Positions 34,633 to 44,387 are shown, counted from the stretch's first letter. The stretch is 64,000 nucleotides of DNA from Halomonas sp. 1513 (GCA_001971685.1 CP019326.1:868001-932000), one strand, 5' to 3'. Notes: generated by a model not told the origin, from the letters alone. Program-made: numbers and translations.

Positions 34633-36408
34633 ATGTCGCCCGATGCCTGGCTTGCAATGACCGTCGTAGCGGCGGTGTTTCCCCTGATGGCCTTTACCCG
34701 CCTGGGCCCGGACATGGTGCTGCTGGGTGCCGTGGTACTGCTGCTGACCCTGGGCGTGATCGATACCAACCAGGCGCTGGGTGGCTTCTCCAACAGCGGC
34801 CTGTTCACCGTGGCTTTCATGTACGTGCTGGTCACGGCGATTCGCCAGACCGGTGGCATCGACCTGATCATCCGCGTGGTGCTGGGTCGGCCGACGAGCG
34901 AGCGCGGCGCCCTGGCGCGACTGCTGCTGCCGGTGGCGAGCATGAGTGGTTTCCTCAACAATACCCCGGTGGTAGCGACCTACATCCCCGCGGTGATCAG
35001 CTGGTCGCGCCGGCTGGGCATGCCCAGCCACCGCTTTCTGATGCCGTTGAGTTTCGCCTCGATCCTCGGCGGCACCGTGACGCTGTTCGGCACCAGTACC
35101 AACCTGGTGGTGCACGGCATGCTCACCAGTCGCTATCCGGAACTCTCCATGGGCCTGTTCGATATCGCCTGGGTCGGCGTGCCGGTGGCGGTGGTAGGGC
35201 TGGTCTATCTATGGTGGTTGGCGCCGCGCCTGCTGCCGGACCGCCGCGGCCTGGCCCAGGCGTTCGACAACCCCCGCGAGTTTACCATCGAGATGGAAGT
35301 CGACGCCAAGGGACCGCTGGTCGACAAGAGCGTCGAGGAGGCCGGCCTGCGCCATCTGCAGGAGCTGTTTCTGGTCGAGATCGAGCGCGCGGGCAATATC
35401 GTCAGCGTGGTGGGGCCGGGCGAGAAGCTCAAGGGCGGCGACCGGCTGGTATTTGCCGGCACCTCGGCGGCGGCGGTGGAGCTGCAGCAGATCCGCGGCC
35501 TGATTCCTTCGCGCCAGGGCGAGTCGAGCCTGAGCAAGGACTTCAAGGAGCGCCGGCTGGTGGAGGCGGTGGTGTCCGACCAGTGCCAGTTCGTTGGCCA
35601 GCGTATCCGCGACGGCCACTTCCGCACCCTCTACGGCGCCGCGGTGCTGGCGGTGTGCCGCAACGGCGAGCGGGTCGCCGGCAACCTGGGCCAGATCCGC
35701 TTGCAGCCCGCCGATGTGCTGCTGCTCGAGGCGCGTCCGCCGTTTATCGAGCGCCACCGCCAGTCGCGGGACTTCCTGCTGATCAGCCAGGTCAACGGCG
35801 CGGCGCGGCCGGTGCACGAGAAGGCCTGGCTGGCCTGGGCGATCCTGCTCGGCGTGGTGGCGCTGGCCTCCTTCGGCGCCATGAGCATGCTCAATGCGGC
35901 CATGCTGGGCGCTGCGCTGGCGGTGATCACCGGCTGCTGCAGCATCGGCGCCGCCAAGCGCGGCCTGGATACCCAGGTGCTGCTGACTATCGCCGCCTCC
36001 TTCGGCCTGGGTGCGGCGCTGGAGAGCAGCGGAGCGGCAGCCTATCTTGCCGGCGGCGCACTGGGCCTGGCCGACGGCAATCCGCTGTTGCTGCTGATCG
36101 GTACCTACGTGCTGGTGGCGCTGTTGACCGAGCTGGTCACCAACAACGCCGCGGCGGTGATTACCTTCCCCATCGTGCTGGCCAGCGCCGAGAGCCTGGG
36201 CGTCAACCCGATGCCGTTCGTGGTGGCGGTGATGTTTGCCGCCTCGGCGAGCTTCCTGACCCCGATCGGCTACCAGACCAACCTGATGGTCTACGGGCCC
36301 GGCGGCTATCGCTTCGGGGACTTCCTGCGCGTGGGCGGGCTGCTCAACCTGCTGGTGGCGGTGGTAGCGCTGGTGCTGATCCCGCTGATCTGGCCGTTTA
36401 GCGGCTGA
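34633..36408 (+). CDS. SLC13 family permease with two TrkA-C (RCK_C) domains
   Basis: 591 residues. Two membrane halves (about residues 5-195 and 395-590) of the citrate/sulfate-transporter type flank a cytoplasmic insert carrying two RCK_C/TrkA-C domains (about 205-290 and 300-385). Signatures are FLNNTPVVATYIPAV and GTSTNLVVHGML in the first half and ELVTNNAAAVITFPIVL and GYQTNLMVYGPGGY in the second. Relatives move sulfate, tungstate or di/tricarboxylates with sodium. The substrate is not evident. Start ATG 34633 is chosen for position; the ribosome binding site is weak. Confidence 0.88.
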   Translation: MSPDAWLAMTVVAAVFPLMAFTRLGPDMVLLGAVVLLLTLGVIDTNQALGGFSNSGLFTVAFMYVLVTAIRQTGGIDLIIRVVLGRPTSERGALARLLLPVASMSGFLNNTPVVATYIPAVISWSRRLGMPSHRFLMPLSFASILGGTVTLFGTSTNLVVHGMLTSRYPELSMGLFDIAWVGVPVAVVGLVYLWWLAPRLLPDRRGLAQAFDNPREFTIEMEVDAKGPLVDKSVEEAGLRHLQELFLVEIERAGNIVSVVGPGEKLKGGDRLVFAGTSAAAVELQQIRGLIPSRQGESSLSKDFKERRLVEAVVSDQCQFVGQRIRDGHFRTLYGAAVLAVCRNGERVAGNLGQIRLQPADVLLLEARPPFIERHRQSRDFLLISQVNGAARPVHEKAWLAWAILLGVVALASFGAMSMLNAAMLGAALAVITGCCSIGAAKRGLDTQVLLTIAASFGLGAALESSGAAAYLAGGALGLADGNPLLLLIGTYVLVALLTELVTNNAAAVITFPIVLASAESLGVNPMPFVVAVMFAASASFLTPIGYQTNLMVYGPGGYRFGDFLRVGGLLNLLVAVVALVLIPLIWPFSG

Positions 36409-36487
36409 GCCGACGCCCGCCATCTCGCCGCTCGCGGCGCTTTAGGGTAGGGTGGAGGTTTTGCCAATCAGGGAACCCGATCCCACC

Positions 36488-37174
36488 ATGAGTGACGCGA
36501 CCTCCAACGGCCCCGGCGAGCTAGTCATCGAGCCGTCGAGCGGCCAACCTGCCAATGCCTGCGTGATCCTGCTGCACGGCCTGGGCGCCGACGGCAATGA
36601 CTTCAAGCCGCTGGTGCCGGCGCTCAATCTGCCGAGTTCTCTTGCGGTGCGCTTCGTGCTGCCGCATGCGCCGCGTATGCCGGTCACCGTCAACGGTGGC
36701 ATGCAGATGCCGGCCTGGTACGACATCCTCGAGATGAACCTCGGGCGTCGCGTCGACGAGGCACAGCTGCGCGCCTCGGCGGCACGCGTGCATCGGCTGA
36801 TAGACGCCGAGATCGCGGCCGGCATCGACAGCCGCCGGATCATCATTGCCGGCTTCTCCCAGGGCGGCGCGGTGGCCTACGAGGCGGCCTTGAGCTATCC
36901 CAAGCCGCTGGGTGGCCTGCTGGCGTTGTCGACCTACTTCGCCACCGCTGACAGCATCACACCCAGTGAGGCCAACCGCGAGCTGGTGATCGAAGCCCAT
37001 CACGGCAGCATGGATCCGGTGGTGCCGGAAAGCCTGGGCAAGGAGGGCGCCGAGCGCGCCCGCGCCATGGGCTATCCGGTCAACTTCCGGCGCTACCCCA
37101 TGCCGCATTCGCTGTGTCCGCAGCAGGTCGCCGATATCGGCCCCTGGCTGGCGGCACGCCTGGCCCAGGAGTGA
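36488..37174 (+). CDS. Alpha/beta hydrolase, phospholipase/carboxylesterase family
   Basis: 228 residues. Cytosolic esterase of the acyl-protein-thioesterase-like/YpfH type. Visible are ILLHGLGADGNDF (oxyanion hole), nucleophile elbow IIIAGFSQGGAVAYEAA with Ser, the acid in HHGSMDPVVP and the histidine in YPMPHSLC. The physiological ester is unknown. It is 6 bp from the DUF938 gene, with which it is likely cotranscribed. Confidence 0.9.
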   Translation: MSDATSNGPGELVIEPSSGQPANACVILLHGLGADGNDFKPLVPALNLPSSLAVRFVLPHAPRMPVTVNGGMQMPAWYDILEMNLGRRVDEAQLRASAARVHRLIDAEIAAGIDSRRIIIAGFSQGGAVAYEAALSYPKPLGGLLALSTYFATADSITPSEANRELVIEAHHGSMDPVVPESLGKEGAERARAMGYPVNFRRYPMPHSLCPQQVADIGPWLAARLAQE

Positions 37175-37180
37175 GCCGCG

Positions 37181-37828
37181 ATGGATACCCTCGACCCAAT
37201 GGCAGCCCCCGGGCCCGACCCACGTCTGTCGAGTCCCGCAGCGCTGCGCAACCGCGAACCGATTCTCACGGTGCTGCGCGACTGGCTGCCGCCCCAGGGC
37301 CGTGTACTGGAGGTCGCCAGCGGCAGCGGCGAGCATGCGCTGCACTTCGCCACCGCGCTGCCGCACCTGAGCTGGCAGCCCAGCGACCCTAGCGCTACCG
37401 CCCGCGCCTCGATCGAGGCGTGGCGCGTCGAGCAGGGGCCCGCCAACCTGCTGGCACCGCTGGCGCTGGACGTAAGCCAGCGGCCCTGGCCGGTGCCGGA
37501 CTTCAATGCGCTGGTGGCCATCAACCTGCTGCATATCTCGCCCTGGGCGGTGAGCGAGGCGCTATTCGCCGAGGCCGGCGAGCGCCTGCCGGAGGGCGGC
37601 ATGGTCTATCTGTATGGCCCCTTCATGCGCGACGGCGAGCACACCGCCGAGAGCAACGCCGCCTTCGATGCCGACCTGCGTCAGCGCAACCCCGAATGGG
37701 GCATTCGCGAGCTGGAGTCCATACTGGCGCTGGCCGAGCGTCACGCCTTGGGGGTAGTGGCGGTGGAAGAGATGCCGGCGAATAACCTCAGCGTGGTGCT
37801 GCGCGTCGAGCCGGCCAGCGGGGCTTGA
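37181..37828 (+). CDS. DUF938 family SAM-dependent methyltransferase
   Basis: 215 residues. The opening SPAALRNREPILTVL and motif I VLEVASGSGEHALHFA mark the DUF938 family of class I methyltransferases; FNALVAINLLHISPW is motif IV-like and GGMVYLYGPFMRDGEHT is the conserved family block. The substrate is unknown. Ribosome binding site CAGGAG is inside the end of the esterase gene. Confidence 0.88.
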   Translation: MDTLDPMAAPGPDPRLSSPAALRNREPILTVLRDWLPPQGRVLEVASGSGEHALHFATALPHLSWQPSDPSATARASIEAWRVEQGPANLLAPLALDVSQRPWPVPDFNALVAINLLHISPWAVSEALFAEAGERLPEGGMVYLYGPFMRDGEHTAESNAAFDADLRQRNPEWGIRELESILALAERHALGVVAVEEMPANNLSVVLRVEPASGA

Positions 37829-37881
37829 ACTCGGCGCTGCTGCCCCAAGTCTATTTTATAGGTCATCAAGGAGGAGTGAGT

Positions 37882-38106
37882 ATGCACGATCTGTCAAAAG
37901 ACATCCGCCTACCCGACGGCTGCCCCAACTGCGGCAGCCACCGTGCGCGTGTCTCGCAAGTCGGAAACCCCGATGACAAGGTATTCTGCGCATCCTGCAA
38001 TACCGTGATCGGCCTGCGCGCAGACGTCATGGAACGCGTCATCAAGGCCTCTCCCAGTGAGGCCGAGCAACTGATCGAGAAAGCCGCCAACAACAAACCC
38101 TCCTGA
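37882..38106 (+). CDS. Small zinc-ribbon protein
   Basis: 74 residues. Four cysteines in two CxxC knuckles (CPNCG and CASC, about 20 residues apart) form a probable zinc ribbon; the rest is helical (VMERVIKASPSEAEQLIEKA). AAGGAGGAG just before ATG 37882 suggests strong translation. I do not know a named family; function unknown. It lies between the methyltransferase and the membrane-transporter genes. Confidence 0.75.
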   Translation: MHDLSKDIRLPDGCPNCGSHRARVSQVGNPDDKVFCASCNTVIGLRADVMERVIKASPSEAEQLIEKAANNKPS

Positions 38107-38117
38107 CCGGCGGGCCG

Positions 38118-39350
38118 ATGCCGTTTCCGCATGCCGACGGTCTGTCACTGCTGCTGATGGCGCTGACCACGCTGGTGGTCGGGGCCAGTGCGCTGCACGG
38201 CGTGCGCTATCTGCAGGCAAGCGATGCGCCGCGCCGCCGCAGCCTGCTGCTGTGGCCGCTGTTGGCGCTGCTATGGCTGGCGCTGTGCACGCTGTTCGCC
38301 AGCGGCCACCTGGTCGTCCAGTACCTTGCCCTGGAAGTCACAGCGCTGTGCGCTGTGGCACTGATGCTGCTGCCCGGCAGCCAAGCCTCGCGGGAGGCCG
38401 GGCGTCGCTATCTGCTGTGCACCCTCAGCGGCTCGCTGCTGCTACTGCCGTCAGTGGCCTGGCTGGCCAGCCAGCAGCCCGACCTGAGCCTGGTGGCGCT
38501 GGCCGAGGTCGAGGTCGCCCCCTGGTGGCTGGCGGTGGTAACGGCTGGGCTGCTGATCAAGATGGCGGGGTTTCCGCTGCACGGCTGGCTGCCGCCGGCC
38601 CACGCCGCGGCCTGGGTCCCGGTGAGTACGGTACACGCCGCGCTGGTGATCAAGGCCGCCTTCTTCATGGCCGTGAGCGTATGGAGCACGCTGGCACCGG
38701 CGGCGCTGAGCGGCGCGCAGCTGCTCGGCTGGCTGGGTAGCCTGGCCATCGTATGGGGCAGCCTGTTGGCCTGGCGCCAGACCGAGCTCAAGGGGGTGGT
38801 GGCCTACTCCACGGTGGCCCAGGTCGGCTACCTGCTGCTGCTGTTTCCGCTGCTGTTCGGCACCGCCGAGGCGGTCGCCAGCCTGGCCTGGCAGAGCACC
38901 TGGCTGCTAGTGATCAGCCACGCGCTGGCTAAAGCGGCGATGTTCATGGCCGTGGGCAGCCTGGTGCTGGCCATGGGGCGCGGTGACCTGGCGGGGCTGT
39001 CGGGCGTCGGTCAGCGTCTGCCGCTGTCGCTGCTGGTGTTCGGTCTGGCCGCGGTGTCGCTGCTGGGGCTGCCGCCGAGCGGCGGCTTTACCGCCAAGTG
39101 GATGCTGCTGCACGCGGCGATCCTCGCCCAGCAGTGGCAGTGGGTGGTGGTGGTCGCGGTGGGGACGCTGCTCGGCGCCGCCTATGTGTTTCGGGTCTTC
39201 CGCTACTGCTTTATCGTCCCCGATCAGGAGCAAGAGATCCGCGTGCCGCCGGTGTCGCTGGATATCATTGCGCTGCTGCTGGCGCTGGCCGCCATGGGCG
39301 CCGGTCTGGCCGCCGCGCCGCTGGTGTCGCTGATAGGAGGCCCGCCATGA
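38118..39350 (+). CDS. Complex-I-like proton-conducting transporter subunit, NuoN/MrpD type (short)
   Basis: 410 residues, about eleven or twelve membrane helices. Homologous to antiporter-like subunits of complex I and Mrp. The helix-5 glutamate is kept (VVQYLALEVTALCA) and so is the helix-7 lysine region (IKMAGFPLHGWLPPAHAAAW) and HALAKAAMFM. The family's first one or two helices appear to be missing, so it is shorter than the usual 480-500. It overlaps the next gene by 4 nt. Three such genes in a row without MrpA/C/E/F/G or Nuo hydrophilic subunits are unusual. Confidence 0.85.
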   Translation: MPFPHADGLSLLLMALTTLVVGASALHGVRYLQASDAPRRRSLLLWPLLALLWLALCTLFASGHLVVQYLALEVTALCAVALMLLPGSQASREAGRRYLLCTLSGSLLLLPSVAWLASQQPDLSLVALAEVEVAPWWLAVVTAGLLIKMAGFPLHGWLPPAHAAAWVPVSTVHAALVIKAAFFMAVSVWSTLAPAALSGAQLLGWLGSLAIVWGSLLAWRQTELKGVVAYSTVAQVGYLLLLFPLLFGTAEAVASLAWQSTWLLVISHALAKAAMFMAVGSLVLAMGRGDLAGLSGVGQRLPLSLLVFGLAAVSLLGLPPSGGFTAKWMLLHAAILAQQWQWVVVVAVGTLLGAAYVFRVFRYCFIVPDQEQEIRVPPVSLDIIALLLALAAMGAGLAAAPLVSLIGGPP

Positions 39351-40855
39351 ACGACAACCCGGGCCTGCTGCTGGCGACCCTGGCCGCGTCGCTGCTGGTG
39401 GCGCCGCTGATCTTCCTGCTGCCGGAGCGCGCCTGGTTGGCGCGCACCTCGATCAACCTGGGCGCGGCGTTGCTCAAGCTGGGCCTGGTAGCGCTGATGG
39501 TGGCCGGGGTGGCCCGCGGCGACAGCTACGCCTTCGGCTTTACCGTGGTGGAGGGCGTGAGTTTTCAGCTGCGCGCCGACCCGCTGGGCATCATGTTCGC
39601 CGGGCTGTCGTCGCTGCTGTGGCTGTTCACCACCCTGTATGCCATCGGCTATCTGGAAGGCTCGCCTAATCGCAAGCGCTTCTTCGGTTTCTTCAGCCTG
39701 TGCGTGGCCAGCACCCTGGGCATCGCCCTGGCCGGCAACCTGTTCACCTTCCTGCTGTTCTACGAGCTGCTGACGCTCTCCACCTATCCGCTGGTGGTCC
39801 ACCGCGGCACGCCCAAGGCGCTGGCCGCCGGGGCCACCTACCTGCGTTACACCGTCACCGGTGGCGTGCTGCTGCTGATCGCGGTGGTGGCGCTGCATGC
39901 CCTGGCCGGCGAGGTCAACTTCGGCCAGCGCGAGGTGCTGGCCGATCTGGGCCCTGAGTACCATCCAATGCTGATCGGCATCTTCGTGCTGCTGATGCTG
40001 GGGCTAGGGGTCAAGGCGGCGCTGGTGCCGCTGCACGGCTGGCTGCCCCAGGCGATGGTGGCCCCGGCGCCGGTCAGTGCGCTGCTGCATGCGGTGGCGG
40101 TGGTCAAGGCCGGGGCCTTCGGCATCGTGCGCGTGGTCTACGACGTCTACGGTATCGCCCTGAGCTATGAGCTGGGGCTGCTGACCGGGCTTGCCATCGT
40201 CGCCTCGTTCACCATCCTGTACGGCTCGCTGAGGGCCCTGGCCCAGGTCGATATCAAGCGCCGCCTGGCGTTCTCCACGGTCAGCCAGGTCTCCTACATC
40301 ATGCTCGGCATCAGCCTGTTCGGCCCCATGGGGACCACCGCCGGGCTGGCGCATCTGCTGCATCAGGGGCTGATGAAGGTCACGCTGTTCTTCTGCGCCG
40401 GCAACTACGCCGAGGAGCTCGGCATCCACCGCATCGACGAACTGGATGGGGTAGGGCGGCGCATGCCCGGCACCAGCCTGGCGTTCACCTTCGGCGCGCT
40501 GGGCATGATCGGCATTCCCCCGCTGGTGGGGTTTCTCAGCAAGTGGTACCTGGGCATGGGGGCGATTCAGGCCGGCATGCCGTGGGTGCTTGCGGTGCTG
40601 GTCGCCAGCAGCCTGCTCAATGCCGCCTACTTCCTGCCGATCCTCTACCGGCTGTGGTTCAAGCCCGGTCCGCTGGAGGGGCGCGGTGAGTGGCCCGAGG
40701 AGCGTCGCCTGGGCCGGCTCGAGACCAGCGCCTGGCTGCTGTGGCCGGCGCTGGCCACGGCGGCCTTCAGCCTGCTGGCAGGGATCTTCGCCGGCCTGCC
40801 GTTCAGCCCGCTGAGCTGGGCCAGCCTGGTCGCGACCCAGGAGTATCTGCCATGA
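39347..40855 (+). CDS. Complex-I-like proton-conducting transporter subunit, NuoM/MrpD type
   Basis: 502 residues, about fourteen membrane helices. Conserved proton-path residues are present: Glu in FLLFYELLTLSTYPLV and Lys in LGVKAALVPLHGWLPQAM, then HAVAVVKAGAFGIVRV and LAFSTVSQVSYIMLG. It resembles NuoM/MrpD and hydrogenase-4 membrane subunits. The start overlaps the previous stop and the end overlaps the next start (both ATGA), so the three products are likely made in equal amounts for one membrane complex. Confidence 0.88.
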   Translation: MNDNPGLLLATLAASLLVAPLIFLLPERAWLARTSINLGAALLKLGLVALMVAGVARGDSYAFGFTVVEGVSFQLRADPLGIMFAGLSSLLWLFTTLYAIGYLEGSPNRKRFFGFFSLCVASTLGIALAGNLFTFLLFYELLTLSTYPLVVHRGTPKALAAGATYLRYTVTGGVLLLIAVVALHALAGEVNFGQREVLADLGPEYHPMLIGIFVLLMLGLGVKAALVPLHGWLPQAMVAPAPVSALLHAVAVVKAGAFGIVRVVYDVYGIALSYELGLLTGLAIVASFTILYGSLRALAQVDIKRRLAFSTVSQVSYIMLGISLFGPMGTTAGLAHLLHQGLMKVTLFFCAGNYAEELGIHRIDELDGVGRRMPGTSLAFTFGALGMIGIPPLVGFLSKWYLGMGAIQAGMPWVLAVLVASSLLNAAYFLPILYRLWFKPGPLEGRGEWPEERRLGRLETSAWLLWPALATAAFSLLAGIFAGLPFSPLSWASLVATQEYLP

Positions 40856-42729
40856 GCCTGGCGTACATGCTGTTGCTGACGGTGGCCTGGCCGCTGGCCG
40901 TGGCGGCGCTGGTGTCGGGTACCCTGGCCTGCCGCCACGGCCGCGCGCTGATCCAACAGCGCAGCTCGGGGGGCTATGTAATGCCGTCGGGCATCGCCGG
41001 CGACTGGCCGTCCCGCTGGCGCGTGGCGCTGTGGGTCAGTGCGCCGCTGCCGGCGCTGGCGGTAGCGCTGGCGCTGCCCGCGTCATCGCTGACGCTTGAC
41101 TGGTGGCTGCTCGGCGGCGAGTGGCGGCTGGACGGCGTGCGCCGCGCGCTGCTCGGCTTCAGCGCGCTGCTGTGGCTGCTGGCCGGTGGCTACGCCCACG
41201 GCTACCTGGCCGGCAAGGCGCGTCGCGCGCGCCGCGGCGACCCGGATGCCGAGCGCGATCTGCAGGCGTTCGTGCTGCTGTGGCCGCTGACATTGGCCGG
41301 CAACCTGATGCTGATCCTGGCCGAGGATATTGCCAGCTTCTACACCGGCTTCGCGATCATGACCTTCGCCGCCTACGGCCTGGTGGTCAATGCCGGCAGC
41401 CGCGAGGCGTATCGCGGCGGTCGCGCCTATCTGATCATGGCGATCCTCGGCGAGGGCATGATCCTGGCCGGCTTGCTGTGGGCGGCGGCCAGCGCCGAGA
41501 CGCTGACCCTGACCGGCCTACGCGAAGGGCTGGCGGTGGCGCCCCAGGCGACTGCCATGGCCACGCTGCTGTGGCTGGGCTTCGGCGTCAAGGCCGGGGT
41601 GATCGGCCTGCACGTGTGGCTGCCGCTGGCGCATCCGGTGGCGCCGACCCCAGCCAGCGCGGTGCTCAGCGGGGCGATGATCAAGGCCGGCCTGCTCGGC
41701 TGGTGGCAGACCCTGCCGCTCGGACTGACGGCGCTTGCCGGGCTGGGGCGGGTGGTTATGATCGCGGGACTGGTCGCGGCCTTCGGCGCGGCGCTGTATG
41801 GCGTGACCCAGCGCCACCCCAAGGCGGTGCTGGCCTACTCCAGCGTCAGTCAGATGGGCATGATGACCACGCTGGTGGGGCTGGGCCTTCTTGCCCCGTC
41901 GCTGTGGCCGGTGCTGGCTCCGGCGCTGGTGCTGTTCGCCGTGCATCACGGGCTCAACAAGGGCGCGCTGTTCCTGGGCGTGGGCATCACCGAGCATCCG
42001 CCGCGGCTGCCGGGCTGGCTGCTGTGGCTACTGCTGGCGCTGCCGGCGCTGTCGCTGGCCGGTGCCCTGGCCAGCGGGTTGAGCGCCAAGTGGGTGCTCA
42101 AGGCGGGCCTCTACGACGCCGGCTGGAGCTGGCTGGTCACGCTGCTGACCCTGGCCGCGCTGGGCACCAGCCTGTTGATGGCCCGCACCCTGTGGTGCCA
42201 GGCCCACGCCTGGCAGGAGGCTCGCCGCCATGGCGCTGCCCCAGCGCCTTCGTCGATGACCCTGGCCTGGGCGCTATGTGCGCTGCTGGCTGCTGCCGTG
42301 CCATGGTGGCTGACGCTGCCCGGGTCGCCCGCCGGCGCGGTGCAAGCCACCGACCTGCCGCCCTGGGGCGAGTTGCCCGGTCTGCTGTGGCCGGTGCTGC
42401 TGGGGGCGGTAGTCACCGCAGCGCTGGTGGTGGCCAGCCATCTGGAGCCGCGTCTGCATACCCGGTTAAGCCGTGCCGAACGCCTGCCGCCCGGCGACCT
42501 GTGGCCTTTTTATGTGCGCCTCACGCTGCTGCTGATGGGGGGGCTGCGCCGCGGGGTGGCGCGGCTGAGCAATGCCCAGGAGGCGGCGCAGGACATCACC
42601 GCCGACTGCGGCCAGCGGGCGATGGCCTGGTTGACGGCACTGCAGCGCGGGGAGGCCTGGCTGCGCCGCTGGGCGGTGCCGCTGATGGTGGTCATGCTCG
42701 CCGGGCTGTGGCTGGTGCTGGCGGGCTAG
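40852..42729 (+). CDS. Complex-I-like proton-conducting transporter subunit with altered helix 5
   Basis: 625 residues, about sixteen membrane helices, with the family core GVKAGVIGLHVWLPLAHPVA, IKAGLLGWW and LAYSSVSQMGMMT. The helix-5 segment reads SFYTGFAIMTFAAYGLVV: the glutamate found in nearly all proton-pumping homologues is replaced. It has a C-terminal extension with a final membrane helix (LMVVMLAGLWLVLAG), reminiscent of HyfB/NuoL-type ends. Last gene of the three; a GC hairpin follows. Confidence 0.85.
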   Translation: MSLAYMLLLTVAWPLAVAALVSGTLACRHGRALIQQRSSGGYVMPSGIAGDWPSRWRVALWVSAPLPALAVALALPASSLTLDWWLLGGEWRLDGVRRALLGFSALLWLLAGGYAHGYLAGKARRARRGDPDAERDLQAFVLLWPLTLAGNLMLILAEDIASFYTGFAIMTFAAYGLVVNAGSREAYRGGRAYLIMAILGEGMILAGLLWAAASAETLTLTGLREGLAVAPQATAMATLLWLGFGVKAGVIGLHVWLPLAHPVAPTPASAVLSGAMIKAGLLGWWQTLPLGLTALAGLGRVVMIAGLVAAFGAALYGVTQRHPKAVLAYSSVSQMGMMTTLVGLGLLAPSLWPVLAPALVLFAVHHGLNKGALFLGVGITEHPPRLPGWLLWLLLALPALSLAGALASGLSAKWVLKAGLYDAGWSWLVTLLTLAALGTSLLMARTLWCQAHAWQEARRHGAAPAPSSMTLAWALCALLAAAVPWWLTLPGSPAGAVQATDLPPWGELPGLLWPVLLGAVVTAALVVASHLEPRLHTRLSRAERLPPGDLWPFYVRLTLLLMGGLRRGVARLSNAQEAAQDITADCGQRAMAWLTALQRGEAWLRRWAVPLMVVMLAGLWLVLAG

Positions 42730-42736
42730 CGGCTGC

Positions 42737-42754
42737 GCCCCGGATCTCCGGGGC
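42737..42754. terminator. Possible bidirectional terminator hairpin
   Basis: GCCCCGG / CCGGGGC with loop ATCT between two convergent genes. There is no T-run, so efficiency is doubtful. Confidence 0.4.
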
Positions 42755-42775
42755 ACAGCGTCTTGGCAGGGGGAA

Positions 42776-44185
42776 TTACAGCAGTTCTTCGGCGGCCAGC
42801 GCCAGGCGCGAGCGCTCGACGCTCTTGAGGGTGATATGGCCGGCGTGGGGCCAGTCGCGGAAGCGTTCGACCACCGCCGCCATGCCGCAGGTGTTGGCGG
42901 TGAGGTAGGGCGTGTCGATCTGGCCGACGTTGCCCAGGCAGACGATCTTGGTGTTGCGCCCGGCACGGCTGACTAGCGCCTTGAGCTGCTTGGGCGTGAA
43001 GTTCTGCGCCTCGTCGATGATCAGGAAGGTGTCGTTCAAGGTGCGGCCGCGCATGAAACCCGGCGAGCGGATCTGTACCCGCGAGCCGAGCAGCTGGCGG
43101 GTGGCGCCGTTGTCCCAACTGGTGTCGCCGTCTTCATTACGCAGCAGGTTGTCCATGTTGTCGTGGAAGGCCCCCATCCACGGCGACATCTTCTCCTCCT
43201 CGGTGCCGGGCAGAAAGCCGATGTCCTCGCCCATGGGGATTGGCGCACGGGTGAACACGATGCGCTCGAACTGCTTGGCATCGAGGGTCTGCTGGAAGGC
43301 CGCGGCCAGGGTCATGAAGGTCTTGCCGGTACCGGCATTGCCGGCGATGGTGACCAGGTCGATCTCCGGGTCCATCAGCAGGTTGAGGGTGAAGTTCTGA
43401 CGGCTGTCGTGGGCGTGAACGCCCCATACACCGGCGTGGTGACGATAGTTGGTGAGCAGCTGAAGCCGCGCCGCGTTGGGCGACAGTTCGCGCACGATGG
43501 CCTCGAAGTCGGCGCCGTTGTCGCTGTCCGAGACCAGCATGCCGACGTGCCAGTCGCGCGGCATCTCGCCGCTGAGCTGGTAGAAGGTATGGTGGTCGAC
43601 GCGCTCGACCTTGACCTCGACGTTGAGACACTCCCACAGCCCGTTGCCATGCTCTCCGGCGTCGGCATAGACCTGGGCGCCTTCGATCATGGCGTCGCTG
43701 TCGGAGAAGGCGCGGTCGTTGAGGTAGTCCTCCACCGGCACCTTGAGGGCCGAGGCCTTGACCCGCAGGTTGATGTCCTTGGTGACCAGGATCACCGAGG
43801 CGTCGGGGCGTTCAGCGCGCAGCCGGCAGGTCTCGGCGAGAATGCGGTTGTCGGGGCTGTCCTCGAGGTTGTCGAGGGGCTTGAGGTCCTGGTAGCAGAG
43901 GAAGCGCAGGCGACCGCTCTCACCGCTGATGCGGGGGATCGGAATGCCCTGCTGGATGTCGTCGAAACTGACCTGGCTGGTGATATCGGAGAGGGTGCGG
44001 CTGACTTGCCGAGCGGTACGCGCGATCTCGCGGATGCCGTTCTTGTGCTTGTCGAGTTCTTCGAGCACGGTCATTGGGATGACCACGTCGTGCTCTTCGA
44101 ACTGATAGAGCGCGGCGGGGTCGTGAATCAGGACGTTGGTGTCCAGCACGTAAAGCCGTGTCGCTTTCTTGTCGATTCGTACCAT
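42776..44185 (-). CDS. PIN-PhoH family protein (YlaK-like ATPase)
   Basis: 469 residues. N-terminal PIN ribonuclease domain (TRLYVLDTNVLIHDPAALYQ with the first Asp, MTVLEELDKHK with Glu, ILVTKDINLRVKA with Asp) followed by a PhoH-type ATPase: VTIAGNAGTGKTFMTLAA (Walker A), DTFLIIDEAQNFTPKQLKAL (Walker B) and VCLGNVGQIDTPYL. Members probably unwind and degrade RNA. Start ATG 44185 (MVRIDKK) is preceded by AAGGAG; GTG 44197 is possible. Single gene. Confidence 0.92.
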   Translation of the reverse strand: MVRIDKKATRLYVLDTNVLIHDPAALYQFEEHDVVIPMTVLEELDKHKNGIREIARTARQVSRTLSDITSQVSFDDIQQGIPIPRISGESGRLRFLCYQDLKPLDNLEDSPDNRILAETCRLRAERPDASVILVTKDINLRVKASALKVPVEDYLNDRAFSDSDAMIEGAQVYADAGEHGNGLWECLNVEVKVERVDHHTFYQLSGEMPRDWHVGMLVSDSDNGADFEAIVRELSPNAARLQLLTNYRHHAGVWGVHAHDSRQNFTLNLLMDPEIDLVTIAGNAGTGKTFMTLAAAFQQTLDAKQFERIVFTRAPIPMGEDIGFLPGTEEEKMSPWMGAFHDNMDNLLRNEDGDTSWDNGATRQLLGSRVQIRSPGFMRGRTLNDTFLIIDEAQNFTPKQLKALVSRAGRNTKIVCLGNVGQIDTPYLTANTCGMAAVVERFRDWPHAGHITLKSVERSRLALAAEELL

Positions 44186-44387
44186 CGGTGGAAGCACTCC
44201 TTGGTTGACGGCAATGTCGACACTGGCAGTGACACCTTACGGTCATGTGACAGGCTGTCATCTGGTGCCCAGCGTCGCTTCCATGATGCGTGCGCTACCT
44301 TCCTCCTCTAGGTGTGTGGCGGTTATCCCTTCGACTTCAGCATGTGCCGCAAGCTCCCGTTTTGCCACTTGCGGCGTCAACGCTATG

